Assembly (NCBI GenBank): GCA_018397065.1
Contig: JAGTRI010000005.1
Span: 1-64,000, forward strand
From: Candidatus Bathyarchaeota archaeon
GTDB taxonomy: Archaea; Thermoproteota; Bathyarchaeia; Bathyarchaeales; DTEX01
Direction of reading: 5' to 3'
Length of the DNA stretch: 64,000 nt
The number at the start of each line of letters is the position of its first letter. Position 1 is the stretch's first letter. The position numbers and the translations under genes were made by a program. Under the pieces are notes generated by a model. It was given only the letters and a program-made list of their open reading frames with translations. It did not search any database and was not told the origin of the DNA. This document shows, piece after piece, positions 1 through 9,057 of this stretch.

Positions 1-646
1 GTTTCGTCTTGAAGGACAGAAAACAGCTGCGTTTGAGATTCGAGACCAACTTGGCAAGGTTCCAGACAAGTTGGTTGTGCCTGTTGGAAATGCTGGTAAT
101 ATAAGTGCAATCTGGAAAGGCTTCAAAGAGCTCCATGAATTGGGCTTAATTGAAAGGCTTCCGCAGGTGGTTGGAATACAGGCTGAAGGAGCTGCGCCCA
201 TAGTAAATTCTATTAAACGTAGCTTGAGTGAGGTTAAATTTGTTGAGAAGCCTGAAACTGTTGCAACCGCTATTCGAATTGGGTCGCCTGTTAACTGGAA
301 AAAAGCCGTAAACGCCATTAAGGAATCCAAAGGGCTTGTGGAAACTGTTTCTGACGGTGAAATTCTTGAAGCACAGAGGATGCTTGCTCAGCTGGAAGGG
401 TTATTTGTTGAACCTGCAAGCGCCGCTTCAGTTGCGGGACTCATTAAACTTATCAAGATGGGGTTGGTAGACAAAGACGAAGAGGTTGTCTGCATACTTA
501 CAGGCCACGGGCTTAAGGACCCAGAAATCGTGCTAAAAAGATTTCCGGCTCCAATCGAGGTTGAAGCTACTTTTGAGGCTGTTGAAAGGCTGATGGCGCC
601 GCCGGAACCTGAAACTCAGAAACTCAGTGCGGTGGCTGTTTGCTAG
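1..646 (+). CDS. thrC: Threonine synthase, C-terminal part (cut by window edge)
   Basis: PLP enzyme that converts O-phosphohomoserine to threonine. The reading frame is already open at base 2, starting [15 protein letters not shown], so the N-terminal part with the PLP lysine lies outside the window; about 214 residues are seen. The PVGNAGN phosphate-binding segment, the [10 protein letters not shown] segment and the GHGLKDP motif near the C-terminus separate threonine synthase from threonine deaminase. The in-frame TTG at 71 is internal, not a start. The stop lies 5 bases from the end of the convergent homoserine dehydrogenase gene, which makes the substrate precursor two steps earlier. Confidence 0.93.
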   Translation, partial: FRLEGQKTAAFEIRDQLGKVPDKLVVPVGNAGNISAIWKGFKELHELGLIERLPQVVGIQAEGAAPIVNSIKRSLSEVKFVEKPETVATAIRIGSPVNWKKAVNAIKESKGLVETVSDGEILEAQRMLAQLEGLFVEPASAASVAGLIKLIKMGLVDKDEEVVCILTGHGLKDPEIVLKRFPAPIEVEATFEAVERLMAPPEPETQKLSAVAVC

Positions 647-651
647 TTATC

Positions 652-1653
652 TCACGCCGTTGTTTTTGCCTTTTTAAGAACTGTAAGCACATCGTTGAAA
701 ACCGCTGAGACTGTTTCTTTTCCAGCTCCGTAGCCTATAATCGTAATTTCATTTGCCAGGTCTGTTTCGACATGAACTGCGTTAAGCGTGCCGTGAACGC
801 AAAGCGGGTGATTAATTGGCACAAGTTTAGGCGCCACCTCAAGTTTTTTGTCAATTGTTCCGACAAGTTTTATGGCGAACTTCGACTTTTTTGCCAAGCT
901 TACGGCGTTTTGTGTTATACCTCGGATTCCCAGTCGTTCAACGTCTTCGAATTTCGCGTTGCGGTCCATTAGGGCGTTGGCAAGAATGACAAGTTTGCAG
1001 GCTGCGTCGATGCCGTCTACGTCGTAGGAGGGGTCTTTTTCGCTAATTTTTCTCTCTTGGGCCTCCTTTAGCGCAAGTTCGAAGCTTGTTTCCTCAAAAT
1101 ACATCTTCGAAAGAATATAGTTCGTTGTCCCATTAAGAATACCTGAAATCCGTTTAACCTTGTCGCCTTGAAGACACTCGCGGACAAGAGAAAAAATTGG
1201 CACCGCTCCAGCAACGGTCGCTTCAAAGAGAAACTCACAGTTGTTCTTTTTGGCAAGGGCAGAAAGTTCCTGGAAAGCCACTACGAGTGGCCCCTTGTTC
1301 GACGTAACCACGTGAATACCTATGTTTAAGGCTTTTTTTATATATGATAAGCCAGGTTCCCCGTCTTGTATGCGGGTGGGAGTTGCTTCAACCATAAGGT
1401 CTGCGTTGCTTTTTTGGATAAGTTCAAGCGAAGAGCCGTTATCTTTGTAGTTTTTTCCATATTCCGAGAGGTTTTTTATTTTCAATAGCTTTTCTAAGTC
1501 TAAGCCTTCTTCGTTGTAGATGTATCCTTTGCTGTTCGAGACTCCGACTAGTTTAAAGTTTCGGTCATATTTCGTGATTATGTCTCGTTTTTCGTTAATA
1601 ACTCTCACGAGATCTCTTCCGATAAAGCCGAAGCCAACAATTATGGTTTTCAT
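652..1653 (-). CDS. hom: Homoserine dehydrogenase
   Basis: NAD(P)-dependent reduction of aspartate semialdehyde to homoserine, the branch point to threonine and methionine. The 333-residue protein starts with a Rossmann fingerprint GFGFIG (residues 7-12), has TSNKGPL with K120, and the segment AGAVPIF followed by LNGTTNYIL and DPSYDVDGIDAA typical of the family. It is the short archaeal form without aspartate kinase or a C-terminal ACT domain. An ACT-only protein is encoded just upstream (12-base gap), so allosteric control may be supplied in trans. The ATG at 1653 is preceded by GGAGAGC. It is the last gene of the minus-strand group ilvD - ACT - hom. Confidence 0.95.
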   Translation of the reverse strand: MKTIIVGFGFIGRDLVRVINEKRDIITKYDRNFKLVGVSNSKGYIYNEEGLDLEKLLKIKNLSEYGKNYKDNGSSLELIQKSNADLMVEATPTRIQDGEPGLSYIKKALNIGIHVVTSNKGPLVVAFQELSALAKKNNCEFLFEATVAGAVPIFSLVRECLQGDKVKRISGILNGTTNYILSKMYFEETSFELALKEAQERKISEKDPSYDVDGIDAACKLVILANALMDRNAKFEDVERLGIRGITQNAVSLAKKSKFAIKLVGTIDKKLEVAPKLVPINHPLCVHGTLNAVHVETDLANEITIIGYGAGKETVSAVFNDVLTVLKKAKTTA

Positions 1654-1665
1654 TTCTGTGCTCTC

Positions 1666-2136
1666 CTATATTGATGATATTAGTATCACGTCTTCTTCTT
1701 TGGACACCCGTTTTAGCTGGTCGAGAACCCATTCAACACTGTCGGTGGGCACCTCTAGATCGAGTTTTATGCACGCTTCCTTTGAGCTTGGAGCAGACAC
1801 TTCAAGCCCGGAGATTCTCGTGTTTTCAAACTTGGCTTCAATAAGCCTTTTCAGGTCCATTTTGCCTATGAGGATTAATGTGACTCTCGTCGTTTCAATA
1901 ACTTCTTCAGACTTTATTATGACCACATCGATTGCTTTGAGGTCCTCAATTGTTTTTCTCAGGTTTGCTTTTGACGGGAAATCGACTACAAGGCTGACTG
2001 GGACAAATCCTTCGACATGTTTCTCGCGTTCGTGAATTATCGAAATTATGTTTCCCCCATTTTTAGCAATCGGTTCCAAAGCCTTCACAAGTTGTCCCGG
2101 TCTGTCAGCCAAAGCCAATGTGACATCGTACTTCAA
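1666..2136 (-). CDS. ACT-domain regulatory protein paired with homoserine dehydrogenase
   Basis: A 156-residue protein with an N-terminal ACT domain (about residues 1-75, VTLALADRPGQLVKALEPIAKNGG pattern) and a second, less regular half rich in beta/alpha alternation. ACT domains bind amino acids and regulate biosynthetic enzymes. The gene lies immediately upstream of hom on the same strand and 40 bases after ilvD, so the likely role is amino-acid sensing for homoserine dehydrogenase, which here has no ACT domain of its own. The partner and ligand are inferred from position; the ACT call rests on sequence pattern. Confidence 0.8.
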   Translation of the reverse strand: MKYDVTLALADRPGQLVKALEPIAKNGGNIISIIHEREKHVEGFVPVSLVVDFPSKANLRKTIEDLKAIDVVIIKSEEVIETTRVTLILIGKMDLKRLIEAKFENTRISGLEVSAPSSKEACIKLDLEVPTDSVEWVLDQLKRVSKEEDVILISSI

Positions 2137-2176
2137 AATAGATTCACCTATTCACTTGTATCTTCCTGTCCATGGT

Positions 2177-3847
2177 TTAAAAGCTTGAGTCCGAAGTCTT
2201 GAATGTTCCACCTTTGTCTGCAGATTGAACGATTGACCAGTACCTACGGAGGTAGCCCTTATGAATCTTCGGAGGCTTAGGCTTCCATTTTGCTAAACGG
2301 TTTTTCAGTTCTTCATCTTCTATCATCAAATCTAATGTCCTTTTTGGAACATCAATTTGTATGATGTCTCCGTCTTTTAGGGCTGCTATTGGGCCGCCTG
2401 CCGCTGCTTCAGGTGAAATATGGCCTATGCACAGTCCCCTTGAGGCGCCTGAGAACCTTCCATCCGTTATTAGTGCGACTGACTCGATTAAACCCATGCC
2501 TGCTATCGCGGATGTTGGGGAAAGCATTTCCCTCATTCCAGGCCCGCCTTTCGGTCCCTCGTATCGTATGACAACTACGTCTCCTTTTTTGACCTGTTTT
2601 CCAAGAATTGCCTTCATAGCTTCTTCCTCAGAGTCGAAAACTTTCGCCGGACCTTTGTGAACAAACATCTTCGGTGGAACAGCTGTTACTTTGATCACAG
2701 CTCCGTTTGGAGCTAGGTTTCCGTACATTATGCCTATGCCGCCTTGTTTGTGAATGGGATTGTCAAGCGGACGGATTACTTCCGTGCCGTAGACAACCGA
2801 GTTTTTAATGTTCTCTTTCACAGTTTTGCCAGTGACCGTTATGGCTTCTAAGTGCAGTTTTCCGCTGAGCACGTTCATTAGGGCTGGGATTCCACCAGCT
2901 GCATCTAGTTCCTGAAGATCATGCGGTCCACCTGGACGCATGTCGCACAGGTGAGGCGTCTTTCGCGCTATTTCATCGAAGATTTCGAGAGGCAAATCTA
3001 CGCCTGCTTCGGCTGCTATGGCTTTCAGATGCAGCACCGCGTTTGTTGAGCCGCCTAACGCCATGTCGACTGTTACTGCGTTCTCGAAGGCTTCGCGTGT
3101 CAAAATCCTGGAAGGCGTCAGATTCTCCTTAACCAGTCCTACTATTCTTTCTCCGCTTTTTTTGGCTATCCTAACTTTTTCCGATGAAACTGCGAGGGCT
3201 GTTGCGCATTTTGGAAGAGACATCCCGATAGATTCTGCCACGCATGCCATTGTATTAGCTGTGTACATGCCATTGCATGAGCCGCATCCTGGGAAGGCTC
3301 GGTCCTCGATTTCCTCAAGATCATTTTCTGTAATTTTGCCTGCTGAAGCTTCGCCTACGGCTTCGAAGACAGCTGTCACATCAACTTTCTTGTTTTTATA
3401 CTCGCCTGAAAGCATAGGTCCACCTGTCACGACGATTGAAGGAATGTCAAGTCGGGCTGCCGCCATCATCATCCCAGGCGTAATCTTGTCGCAATTAGTC
3501 AAAAGCACCAGACCGTCGAACCTGTGCGCCTGAACCATAACCTCGACGGAGTCAGCTATCAGCTCTCTTGACGGCAATGAGTAGTTCATTCCCTCATGGC
3601 CCATTGCTAAGCCGTCGCACACAGCAATCGTGTTAAACTCGAAGGGCACACCGCCAGCAGTGTAAACTCCATCTTTAACAGCCTCAACGAGCTTGTCCAG
3701 ATGCATGTGACCTGGAACAACTTCGCTGAAGCTGTTTGCAACCGCTATCAAAGGCTTACCGAAATCCTCATCCGTTAACCCTAAGCATCTCAATATTGCA
3801 CGGTGAGGAGCCCTCTCCAAACCACACTTGACAACATCACTTCTCAA
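2177..3847 (-). CDS. ilvD: Dihydroxy-acid dehydratase
   Basis: Iron-sulfur enzyme that dehydrates 2,3-dihydroxy-isovalerate and 2,3-dihydroxy-3-methylvalerate to the keto acids of valine and isoleucine. The 556-residue length is normal. Candidate cluster and active-site motifs are VCDGLAMGH (C77), TNCDKITPG (C119) and [15 protein letters not shown] (C188/C191), and the C-terminal half has [10 protein letters not shown] and GHISPEA. It is the first gene of the minus-strand group and is divergent from the leuA-type gene at 3983. The 135-base gap between them holds both promoters. Confidence 0.97.
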   Translation of the reverse strand: MRSDVVKCGLERAPHRAILRCLGLTDEDFGKPLIAVANSFSEVVPGHMHLDKLVEAVKDGVYTAGGVPFEFNTIAVCDGLAMGHEGMNYSLPSRELIADSVEVMVQAHRFDGLVLLTNCDKITPGMMMAAARLDIPSIVVTGGPMLSGEYKNKKVDVTAVFEAVGEASAGKITENDLEEIEDRAFPGCGSCNGMYTANTMACVAESIGMSLPKCATALAVSSEKVRIAKKSGERIVGLVKENLTPSRILTREAFENAVTVDMALGGSTNAVLHLKAIAAEAGVDLPLEIFDEIARKTPHLCDMRPGGPHDLQELDAAGGIPALMNVLSGKLHLEAITVTGKTVKENIKNSVVYGTEVIRPLDNPIHKQGGIGIMYGNLAPNGAVIKVTAVPPKMFVHKGPAKVFDSEEEAMKAILGKQVKKGDVVVIRYEGPKGGPGMREMLSPTSAIAGMGLIESVALITDGRFSGASRGLCIGHISPEAAAGGPIAALKDGDIIQIDVPKRTLDLMIEDEELKNRLAKWKPKPPKIHKGYLRRYWSIVQSADKGGTFKTSDSSF

Positions 3848-3948
3848 ACCAAAAACCCAAAACCCAATAAAACAAACAACACTTAAACCTTTTCCTTTAA
3901 TTGACTAATAAGGCTCAAAATTTTGATCTGAATCTGGGTATCGAAAGG

Positions 3949-3957
3949 CTTTTATAG
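3949..3957 (+). promoter_or_regulatory. TATA box of the first leuA-type gene
   Basis: CTTTTATAG is centred about 30 bases before the in-frame GTG at 3983. Archaeal transcription usually starts 24-27 bases after the box, so the mRNA would begin at about 3979-3981 with almost no leader. This spacing argues for the GTG at 3983 and against the earlier GTG at 3965. Confidence 0.55.
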
Positions 3958-3982
3958 TTGGTTTGTGTCGGATTTTGTTCTG

Positions 3983-5533
3983 GTGCATTTGAAATGGGGT
4001 ATTGCTTTATCCAGCGGATTTCCGCGTAAAATCCGAATTTTTGACACAACCCTGAGAGACGGCGAACAGACCCCGGGAGCTTCTTTGACAACTGAAAAGA
4101 AAATAGCGCTAGCTAAGCAGCTAGACAACTTAGGCGTCGACATAATCGAAGCAGGATTTGCAGCTGCATCTGAAGGCGAACTTGAAGCAATAAAGCTCAT
4201 AGTTAAGGAGGGACTTAAGGCTGAAATTTGCAGCTTCGCCCGAGGAGTCAAAAAAGATATTGACGCAGTCAAGGAAAGTGGGGCGAACTCGGTTTTCCTC
4301 GTAATCCCATCTTCAGACATCCACATCCAGCATAAGCTCAAGAAGACAAGAGAAGACATGCTGAAGCTAACAAAAGACATGGTTAGGTACGCGAAATCCC
4401 GTGGACTACTTGTTGAACTTGGACTTGAAGATGCCACCAGAGCAGAGAGGTCTTTCCTAAAAGATATGATAAACGCAGGCATAACAGCAGGCACAGATAG
4501 AGTAACACCATGCGACACAGTAGGCGTCTTAACGCCTGAAAAGACAACCGAGCTTTACACTGACCTGAAACAGACTTTTCCAGAGACATCCTTAGGTGTT
4601 CACTGCCACGACGACTTCGGCATGGCGGTCGCAAACTCGATAGCAGCCTTAAAAGCTGGAGCGGAAGAGGTTCACGTAACAATTAACGGTCTCGGAGAAA
4701 GAGCTGGAAACGCAGCCTTGGAAGAGGTTGTAGTTTCATTGAAGCTGCTTTACAACATTGAGACAGGAGTCAAAACCGAAAAGCTATACGACACATCTCT
4801 ACTAGCTTCGCGGCTAACAGGAATCAGTGTTCAACCGAATAAGGCGATCGTGGGCGAAAACGCCTTCGTACACGAGGCAGGAATTCATACGCACGCTGTG
4901 CTCGCTGAACCCCTAACATACGAGCCGATACCGCCCGAAATCGTAGGAAGAACAAGAAGACTGGGGGTTGGAAAACTCGCAGGATCACGTGGAATCTCCG
5001 CGGTCTTGAAAGAAATGGGACTTTCGCCAACAGAAGATCAGCTAAACGAAATTTTCAAGCGCGTAAAGTCTTTAGGTGACAAAGGAAAAAGGGTCACCGA
5101 CGCCGACCTTCAAGCAGTAGCAGAGTCCGTTATGGGATTGCCAAGCATAAGGGCCATTAAACTTGAAGAGCTAACGGTTGTAACAGGAGACCGTGTAACC
5201 CCTACAGCCTCAGTTAGGCTGAACCTTTATGGCAAGCTCTTAACCGAGGCAGCTACAGGCATAGGACCAGTCGACGCCGCAATGAATGCAATAAGAAAGG
5301 CTGTCTCCGCTGTTGAGCCTATTAGGCTTGAGGAATATCACGTTAACGCCATTACAGGAGGCACAGACGCTTTGGTGGAGGTAATTGTCAGACTTAAGAA
5401 AGGCGACCGGACGGCAACGGCGATGGGAGCCCACGGTGACATCGTCATGGCAAGCGTTGAAGCTATGCTTGGTGGAATGAACGTCCTGTTAACCAACCAT
5501 AATAAAACAGGAAACAATTCCACGACAACTTAA
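3983..5533 (+). CDS. leuA: 2-isopropylmalate synthase / (R)-citramalate synthase family enzyme 1
   Basis: Aldol-type condensation of acetyl-CoA with 2-oxoisovalerate (leucine route) or pyruvate (citramalate route to isoleucine). The TIM barrel shows IRIFDTTLRDGEQTPG, HCHDDFG with the metal-binding histidines, and NGLGERAGNAALEEV. The C-terminal LeuA dimerisation and allosteric domain (TPTASVRLNLYGK, GPVDAAMNAI, VRLKKGD) is present, so end-product control is expected. From the GTG at 3983 it is 516 residues; the frame is open back to a GTG at 3965. A second copy lies at 11879. Which copy uses which keto acid cannot be read from sequence alone. Confidence 0.93.
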   Translation: MHLKWGIALSSGFPRKIRIFDTTLRDGEQTPGASLTTEKKIALAKQLDNLGVDIIEAGFAAASEGELEAIKLIVKEGLKAEICSFARGVKKDIDAVKESGANSVFLVIPSSDIHIQHKLKKTREDMLKLTKDMVRYAKSRGLLVELGLEDATRAERSFLKDMINAGITAGTDRVTPCDTVGVLTPEKTTELYTDLKQTFPETSLGVHCHDDFGMAVANSIAALKAGAEEVHVTINGLGERAGNAALEEVVVSLKLLYNIETGVKTEKLYDTSLLASRLTGISVQPNKAIVGENAFVHEAGIHTHAVLAEPLTYEPIPPEIVGRTRRLGVGKLAGSRGISAVLKEMGLSPTEDQLNEIFKRVKSLGDKGKRVTDADLQAVAESVMGLPSIRAIKLEELTVVTGDRVTPTASVRLNLYGKLLTEAATGIGPVDAAMNAIRKAVSAVEPIRLEEYHVNAITGGTDALVEVIVRLKKGDRTATAMGAHGDIVMASVEAMLGGMNVLLTNHNKTGNNSTTT

Positions 5534-5586
5534 ATTCCAGCTAAAGAAAGATTCAGAACAAACACGAGGGCAGCTAGTTCAAAAAG

Positions 5587-5594
5587 CTTATAAG
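5587..5594 (+). promoter_or_regulatory. TATA box before the ilvB leader RNA
   Basis: CTTATAAG lies about 26 bases before base 5616, which is just ahead of the GTTCC arm that closes the predicted leader structure. This suggests the downstream genes have their own promoter independent of the upstream leuA-type gene. Confidence 0.5.
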
Positions 5595-5615
5595 TATCTT
5601 GTTGATAGTTTTGTC

Positions 5616-5720
5616 GGTTTCGTTCCTCTGGAGGACAAGGAAAGTGAGGGATACCCGGGTATGGAGGGACTGCTTCCTCCATTTCTAAACTAGGTTACCC
5701 AGCCTTATCTCTGGAACAAA
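5616..5720 (+). ncRNA. Predicted structured leader or small RNA upstream of ilvB
   Basis: No reading frame accounts for this stretch between two genes. Closing arm GTTCC (5622-5626) pairs with GGAAC (5713-5717), AAGG (5637-5640) with CCTT (5703-5706), GGGT (5657-5660) with ACCC (5697-5700), and 5661-5669 with 5674-5682 in a 9-base-pair hairpin with a CTGC loop and one G-U pair. A TATA box sits at the right distance upstream. It resembles no riboswitch that I recognise. It could be a regulatory leader of the ilv/leu genes or an independent small RNA; the fold was done by eye. Confidence 0.4.
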
Positions 5721-5825
5721 AACTTAAAATGTTCCTAAACATTTTTAGCAACATCATGCCAGTCCTAACCGAGGAGATGCCGACCGAAAAATTTTCTGGA
5801 CAATGGTTAACGAGAAGGTTCAAAA

Positions 5826-7502
5826 ATGGTAAAAATGACAGGCGCTAAAGCTCTGATAGAGTCTTTGAAAAGACAGAAAGTTGAAGTCATCTTCGGTATA
5901 CCAGGAGGTGCAGTGCTGCCGATTTACGACGTGCTTTACGACTCAGACATAAAACACATACTTATGAGACACGAGCAATGCGCAGCCCACGCGTCTGACG
6001 GGTACGCACGTGCAAGCGGAAGAGTCGGAGTATGCATGGCAACATCTGGACCTGGAGCGACGAATCTCGTTACAGGGATAGCCAACGCATATATGGACTC
6101 GTCGCCAATCGTTGCATTGACTGGTAACGTTCCAAGAGCTTTTATTGGGAAAGACGCTTTTCAAGAAACGGACATCGTAGGCGTCACTACGCCTATCACT
6201 AAATGCAACTTTCAAATTAAAAACGCAAAAGAAATTAGCAAAATAGTGAACACCGCATTTTATGTTGCATCAACAGGTAGACCTGGTCCCGTGCTTATTG
6301 ACTTGCCTAAGGACACCCAAACAGAAGTTGACGACATAGAGTTCGACAACGGAATCATCTTGAGAGGATACAAGCCGAACATCGAGCCTCATCCGTTGCA
6401 AATCGAGAAGGCTGTAAAGCTTCTAGTCCAAGCGGAAAAACCCGTTATCATCGCAGGCGGAGGCGTAATTACGTCGGGAGCACCACAGGAACTTCTCGCC
6501 TTAGCTGAGCTGCTTGTTGCACCTATAGCAACAACACTTATGGGAAAAGGAAGCGTCCCAGAGAACCATCCATTGTCACTTGGAATGCTAGGTATGCATG
6601 GAACCATAACCGCAAACAAGATCGTTCCAGAAGCCGATGTCTTACTTGCTGTTGGAACACGGTTTTCGGATAGAAGTACAGGAAAGGTTGAGACCTTCTG
6701 CAGAGACGCCAAGATAATTCACATAGACATAGACGCAGCTGAGGTTGGAAAAAACATTAGACCTCATGTGCCCATTGTTGCAGACGCGAAACTTGCATTA
6801 AAAGCCATCTATGACAGGCTGATCAAAAGTTTCAACAAGAACGAAAGGTCGCTTTGGATGAACAGAATTCAAGAACAAAAGAAACAGCAGGCAGAGATGG
6901 AGAACAAAGACGGAATGACTCCGCCACATCTGCTTGTCGAATTACGAAAGATACTTCCACAAGACGCGATAATAACAACCGAGGTTGGGCAGAACCAGAT
7001 GTGGTCAGCTTTGTACCTGAAAACCTACAAACCGAGAACATTCATCAGCTCAGGAGGCCTCGGAACAATGGGCTTCGGGTTCCCAGCGTCTTTAGGAGCC
7101 AAGGTTGCATGCCCCGATGTTCCGGTGCTGGACATTGCTGGAGATGGAAGTTTCATCATGACGGAACAGGATCTTGCCACATCGGTTTCATGGAATATTC
7201 CAGTCACTGTGATAGTGTTGAACAACTCGGTTCTAGGTATGGTTGCGCAGTGGCAAAGAATGTTTTACAACAGGCGATACTCAGCAATTGATCTGGGAAA
7301 GATACCTGATTTCGTTAAGCTGGCAGAGGCTTATGGAGCCCAAGGAGTCAGAGTTGGCTCTCCAGAAGAATTCATAAAGGCAGTGAAGATGGCGATGAAG
7401 AGCGAAGTTACAACAGTCATAGATGTGCCTATTTCTTCTGAACAAAACGTGTTTCCCATGGTGCCGCCGGGAGCTGAGATCGACAAGATTATGATTGGGT
7501 GA
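5826..7502 (+). CDS. ilvB: Acetolactate synthase, catalytic large subunit
   Basis: TPP-dependent enzyme joining two pyruvates to acetolactate, or pyruvate and 2-oxobutyrate to acetohydroxybutyrate. At 558 residues it has the usual three domains: N-terminal TPP pyrimidine domain with the catalytic glutamate E50 in MRHEQCAAHASDGYARASG, a central FAD/DHS-like domain (VIIAGGGVI, LGMLGMHGT), and the C-terminal TPP-binding motif beginning GDGSFIMTEQDLATS and ending VIVLNN. The start ATG follows GAGAAGG. The regulatory subunit starts 6 bases after the stop. Confidence 0.97.
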   Translation: MVKMTGAKALIESLKRQKVEVIFGIPGGAVLPIYDVLYDSDIKHILMRHEQCAAHASDGYARASGRVGVCMATSGPGATNLVTGIANAYMDSSPIVALTGNVPRAFIGKDAFQETDIVGVTTPITKCNFQIKNAKEISKIVNTAFYVASTGRPGPVLIDLPKDTQTEVDDIEFDNGIILRGYKPNIEPHPLQIEKAVKLLVQAEKPVIIAGGGVITSGAPQELLALAELLVAPIATTLMGKGSVPENHPLSLGMLGMHGTITANKIVPEADVLLAVGTRFSDRSTGKVETFCRDAKIIHIDIDAAEVGKNIRPHVPIVADAKLALKAIYDRLIKSFNKNERSLWMNRIQEQKKQQAEMENKDGMTPPHLLVELRKILPQDAIITTEVGQNQMWSALYLKTYKPRTFISSGGLGTMGFGFPASLGAKVACPDVPVLDIAGDGSFIMTEQDLATSVSWNIPVTVIVLNNSVLGMVAQWQRMFYNRRYSAIDLGKIPDFVKLAEAYGAQGVRVGSPEEFIKAVKMAMKSEVTTVIDVPISSEQNVFPMVPPGAEIDKIMIG

Positions 7503-7508
7503 ACGGCG

Positions 7509-8021
7509 ATGACAAGAGAAGGAAGGACGTATATTGTTTCCGCAATTGTCGAACACAAGCCAGGTGTTCTCTACAGCGTCTCCAACATGTTCAGGCGAAG
7601 AGGATTCAACATCGAAACCATCACAGTTGGAGCGTCTGAACAGAAAGACCTTGCTAGATTAACCGTGACGATAAAAGGCGATGAAAGAATGGTTGAACAA
7701 GTCGTAAAACAGCTTCAGAAACTTATAGATGTCGTAAAAGTAAGCATACTTGACCCTGAATATACCGTAACTAGAGAGCTAGCTCTTGTAAAAATAAGTA
7801 CTCTCGACACCAAAGTCAGATCAGACGTCATCAACTATACAGAAATCTTTAAAGGACACGTAGTTGACGTTGCACATGACTCGCTGGTTGTCGAAATCAC
7901 AGGCGATTCAGACAAAATAAATGCATTCATTGAGTTAATGAAACCGTTTGGCTTAAAAGAAATTGCGAGAACAGGAATAACGGCTCTTTCAAGAGGAATG
8001 AAATCTGCAAGAATGGAATAA
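7509..8021 (+). CDS. ilvN: Acetolactate synthase, regulatory small subunit
   Basis: Small subunit that activates IlvB and confers feedback inhibition by valine-type amino acids. The 170-residue protein has an N-terminal ACT domain (VSAIVEHKPGVLYSVSNMF then RRGFNIETITVG), the standard length, and the C-terminal conserved half (RTGITALSRG). It begins six bases after ilvB and ends 17 bases before ilvC, consistent with one transcript. Confidence 0.96.
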   Translation: MTREGRTYIVSAIVEHKPGVLYSVSNMFRRRGFNIETITVGASEQKDLARLTVTIKGDERMVEQVVKQLQKLIDVVKVSILDPEYTVTRELALVKISTLDTKVRSDVINYTEIFKGHVVDVAHDSLVVEITGDSDKINAFIELMKPFGLKEIARTGITALSRGMKSARME

Positions 8022-8038
8022 AAAGGTGATGTTGAAGA

Positions 8039-9028
8039 ATGGTTAAAGTATATTTTGAAAAAGATGCGAGTTTGACCCCGCTGAAAAATAAAACAATCAC
8101 TGTAATTGGCTACGGCAGCCAAGGGCACGCGCAAGCGCAGAATTTGAGAGATTCCGGTTTGAATGTCATAATAGGCTTGAGGAAAGGAGGAGAATCATGG
8201 AAAAAAGCCCAAAAAGATGGGTTCAAGGTCTACGAAATTTCGGAAGCTGCAGAAAAAGCTGATGTAATCTTCGTTCTGGTACCTGACATGGCTCAACCGG
8301 AAATTTATGCAAGAGATATTGCCCCACACCTCCATGAAGGAAAAACCTTGGACTTCGCTCACGGGTTCAACATTCACTTCAAACAAATTGTTCCTCCGAA
8401 AAACGTGGACGTAATCATGGTTGCCCCAAAAAGCCCAGGCATAAGACTTAGAGAAACCTATCAAGCCGGCTTCGGCGTGCCAGCTCTGGTTGCTGTCTAC
8501 CAGAACCCATCTGGCATGGCTATGGAAACTGCTCTAGCCGTAGCAAAGGCTCTTGGTTGCACAAGAGCGGGAGTTATTGAGACAACCTTCAAAGACGAGA
8601 CTGAAAGCGACCTAATCGGTGAACAAACAGTTCTAGTCGGCGGCTTAATTGAGCTAATTAAGAACGGCTTTGATGTTCTCGTCGAGAACGGCTACCCCCC
8701 TGAGTTAGCCTACTTCGAAGCTTGCAACGAGGCAAAGTTGATAATGGACCTTATTTACCAAAAGGGAATCATTGGCATGCTTCGAGCAGTTTCTGACACA
8801 GCCAAATACGGTGGATTGACAGTTGGTCCCAAAGTTATTGATGAGCATGTGAAAGAAAACATGCGGAAAACGGTGAAAAACGTTCAAAACGGAAGCTTCG
8901 CTAAAGAATGGGTTGAAGAACACAAATCTGGAGAAAAAAGACTCAAGGCTCTTATGGAAGAAATCGAAAAGCACCCTCTTGAGCAAGTAGGTAAATTCAT
9001 CAGGAAGACCTCAGGGATTGAAAAATAG
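8039..9028 (+). CDS. ilvC: Ketol-acid reductoisomerase (class I)
   Basis: Rearranges and reduces acetolactate and acetohydroxybutyrate to the dihydroxy acids used by IlvD. The 329-residue length is that of the short class I enzymes. The cofactor fold shows [17 protein letters not shown] (from G24) followed by LRKGGESW, a loop usual for NADPH preference, then [18 protein letters not shown], and the Mg-binding knotted C-domain with [11 protein letters not shown]. It is part of the plus-strand ilv/leu run, 29 bases before leuC. Confidence 0.97.
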   Translation: MVKVYFEKDASLTPLKNKTITVIGYGSQGHAQAQNLRDSGLNVIIGLRKGGESWKKAQKDGFKVYEISEAAEKADVIFVLVPDMAQPEIYARDIAPHLHEGKTLDFAHGFNIHFKQIVPPKNVDVIMVAPKSPGIRLRETYQAGFGVPALVAVYQNPSGMAMETALAVAKALGCTRAGVIETTFKDETESDLIGEQTVLVGGLIELIKNGFDVLVENGYPPELAYFEACNEAKLIMDLIYQKGIIGMLRAVSDTAKYGGLTVGPKVIDEHVKENMRKTVKNVQNGSFAKEWVEEHKSGEKRLKALMEEIEKHPLEQVGKFIRKTSGIEK

Positions 9029-9057
9029 CTAACATCTGTGATGGAAAAGCGAAAACA

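Noticed and set aside
1520-2035. 171-codon plus-strand frame over hom and the ACT gene
   Set aside because: It is the complement of two well supported minus-strand genes; its translation is serine-rich and low in complexity, as expected of a shadow.
3952-4518. 188-codon minus-strand frame antisense to the first leuA-type gene
   Set aside because: Antisense to a clearly conserved enzyme, serine-rich translation without family features.
5616-5720. Idea that the ilvB leader is an H/ACA guide RNA or RNase P RNA
   Set aside because: The stem-to-ACA distance is too short for an H/ACA unit, no kink-turn is clear, and universal RNase P blocks are absent.
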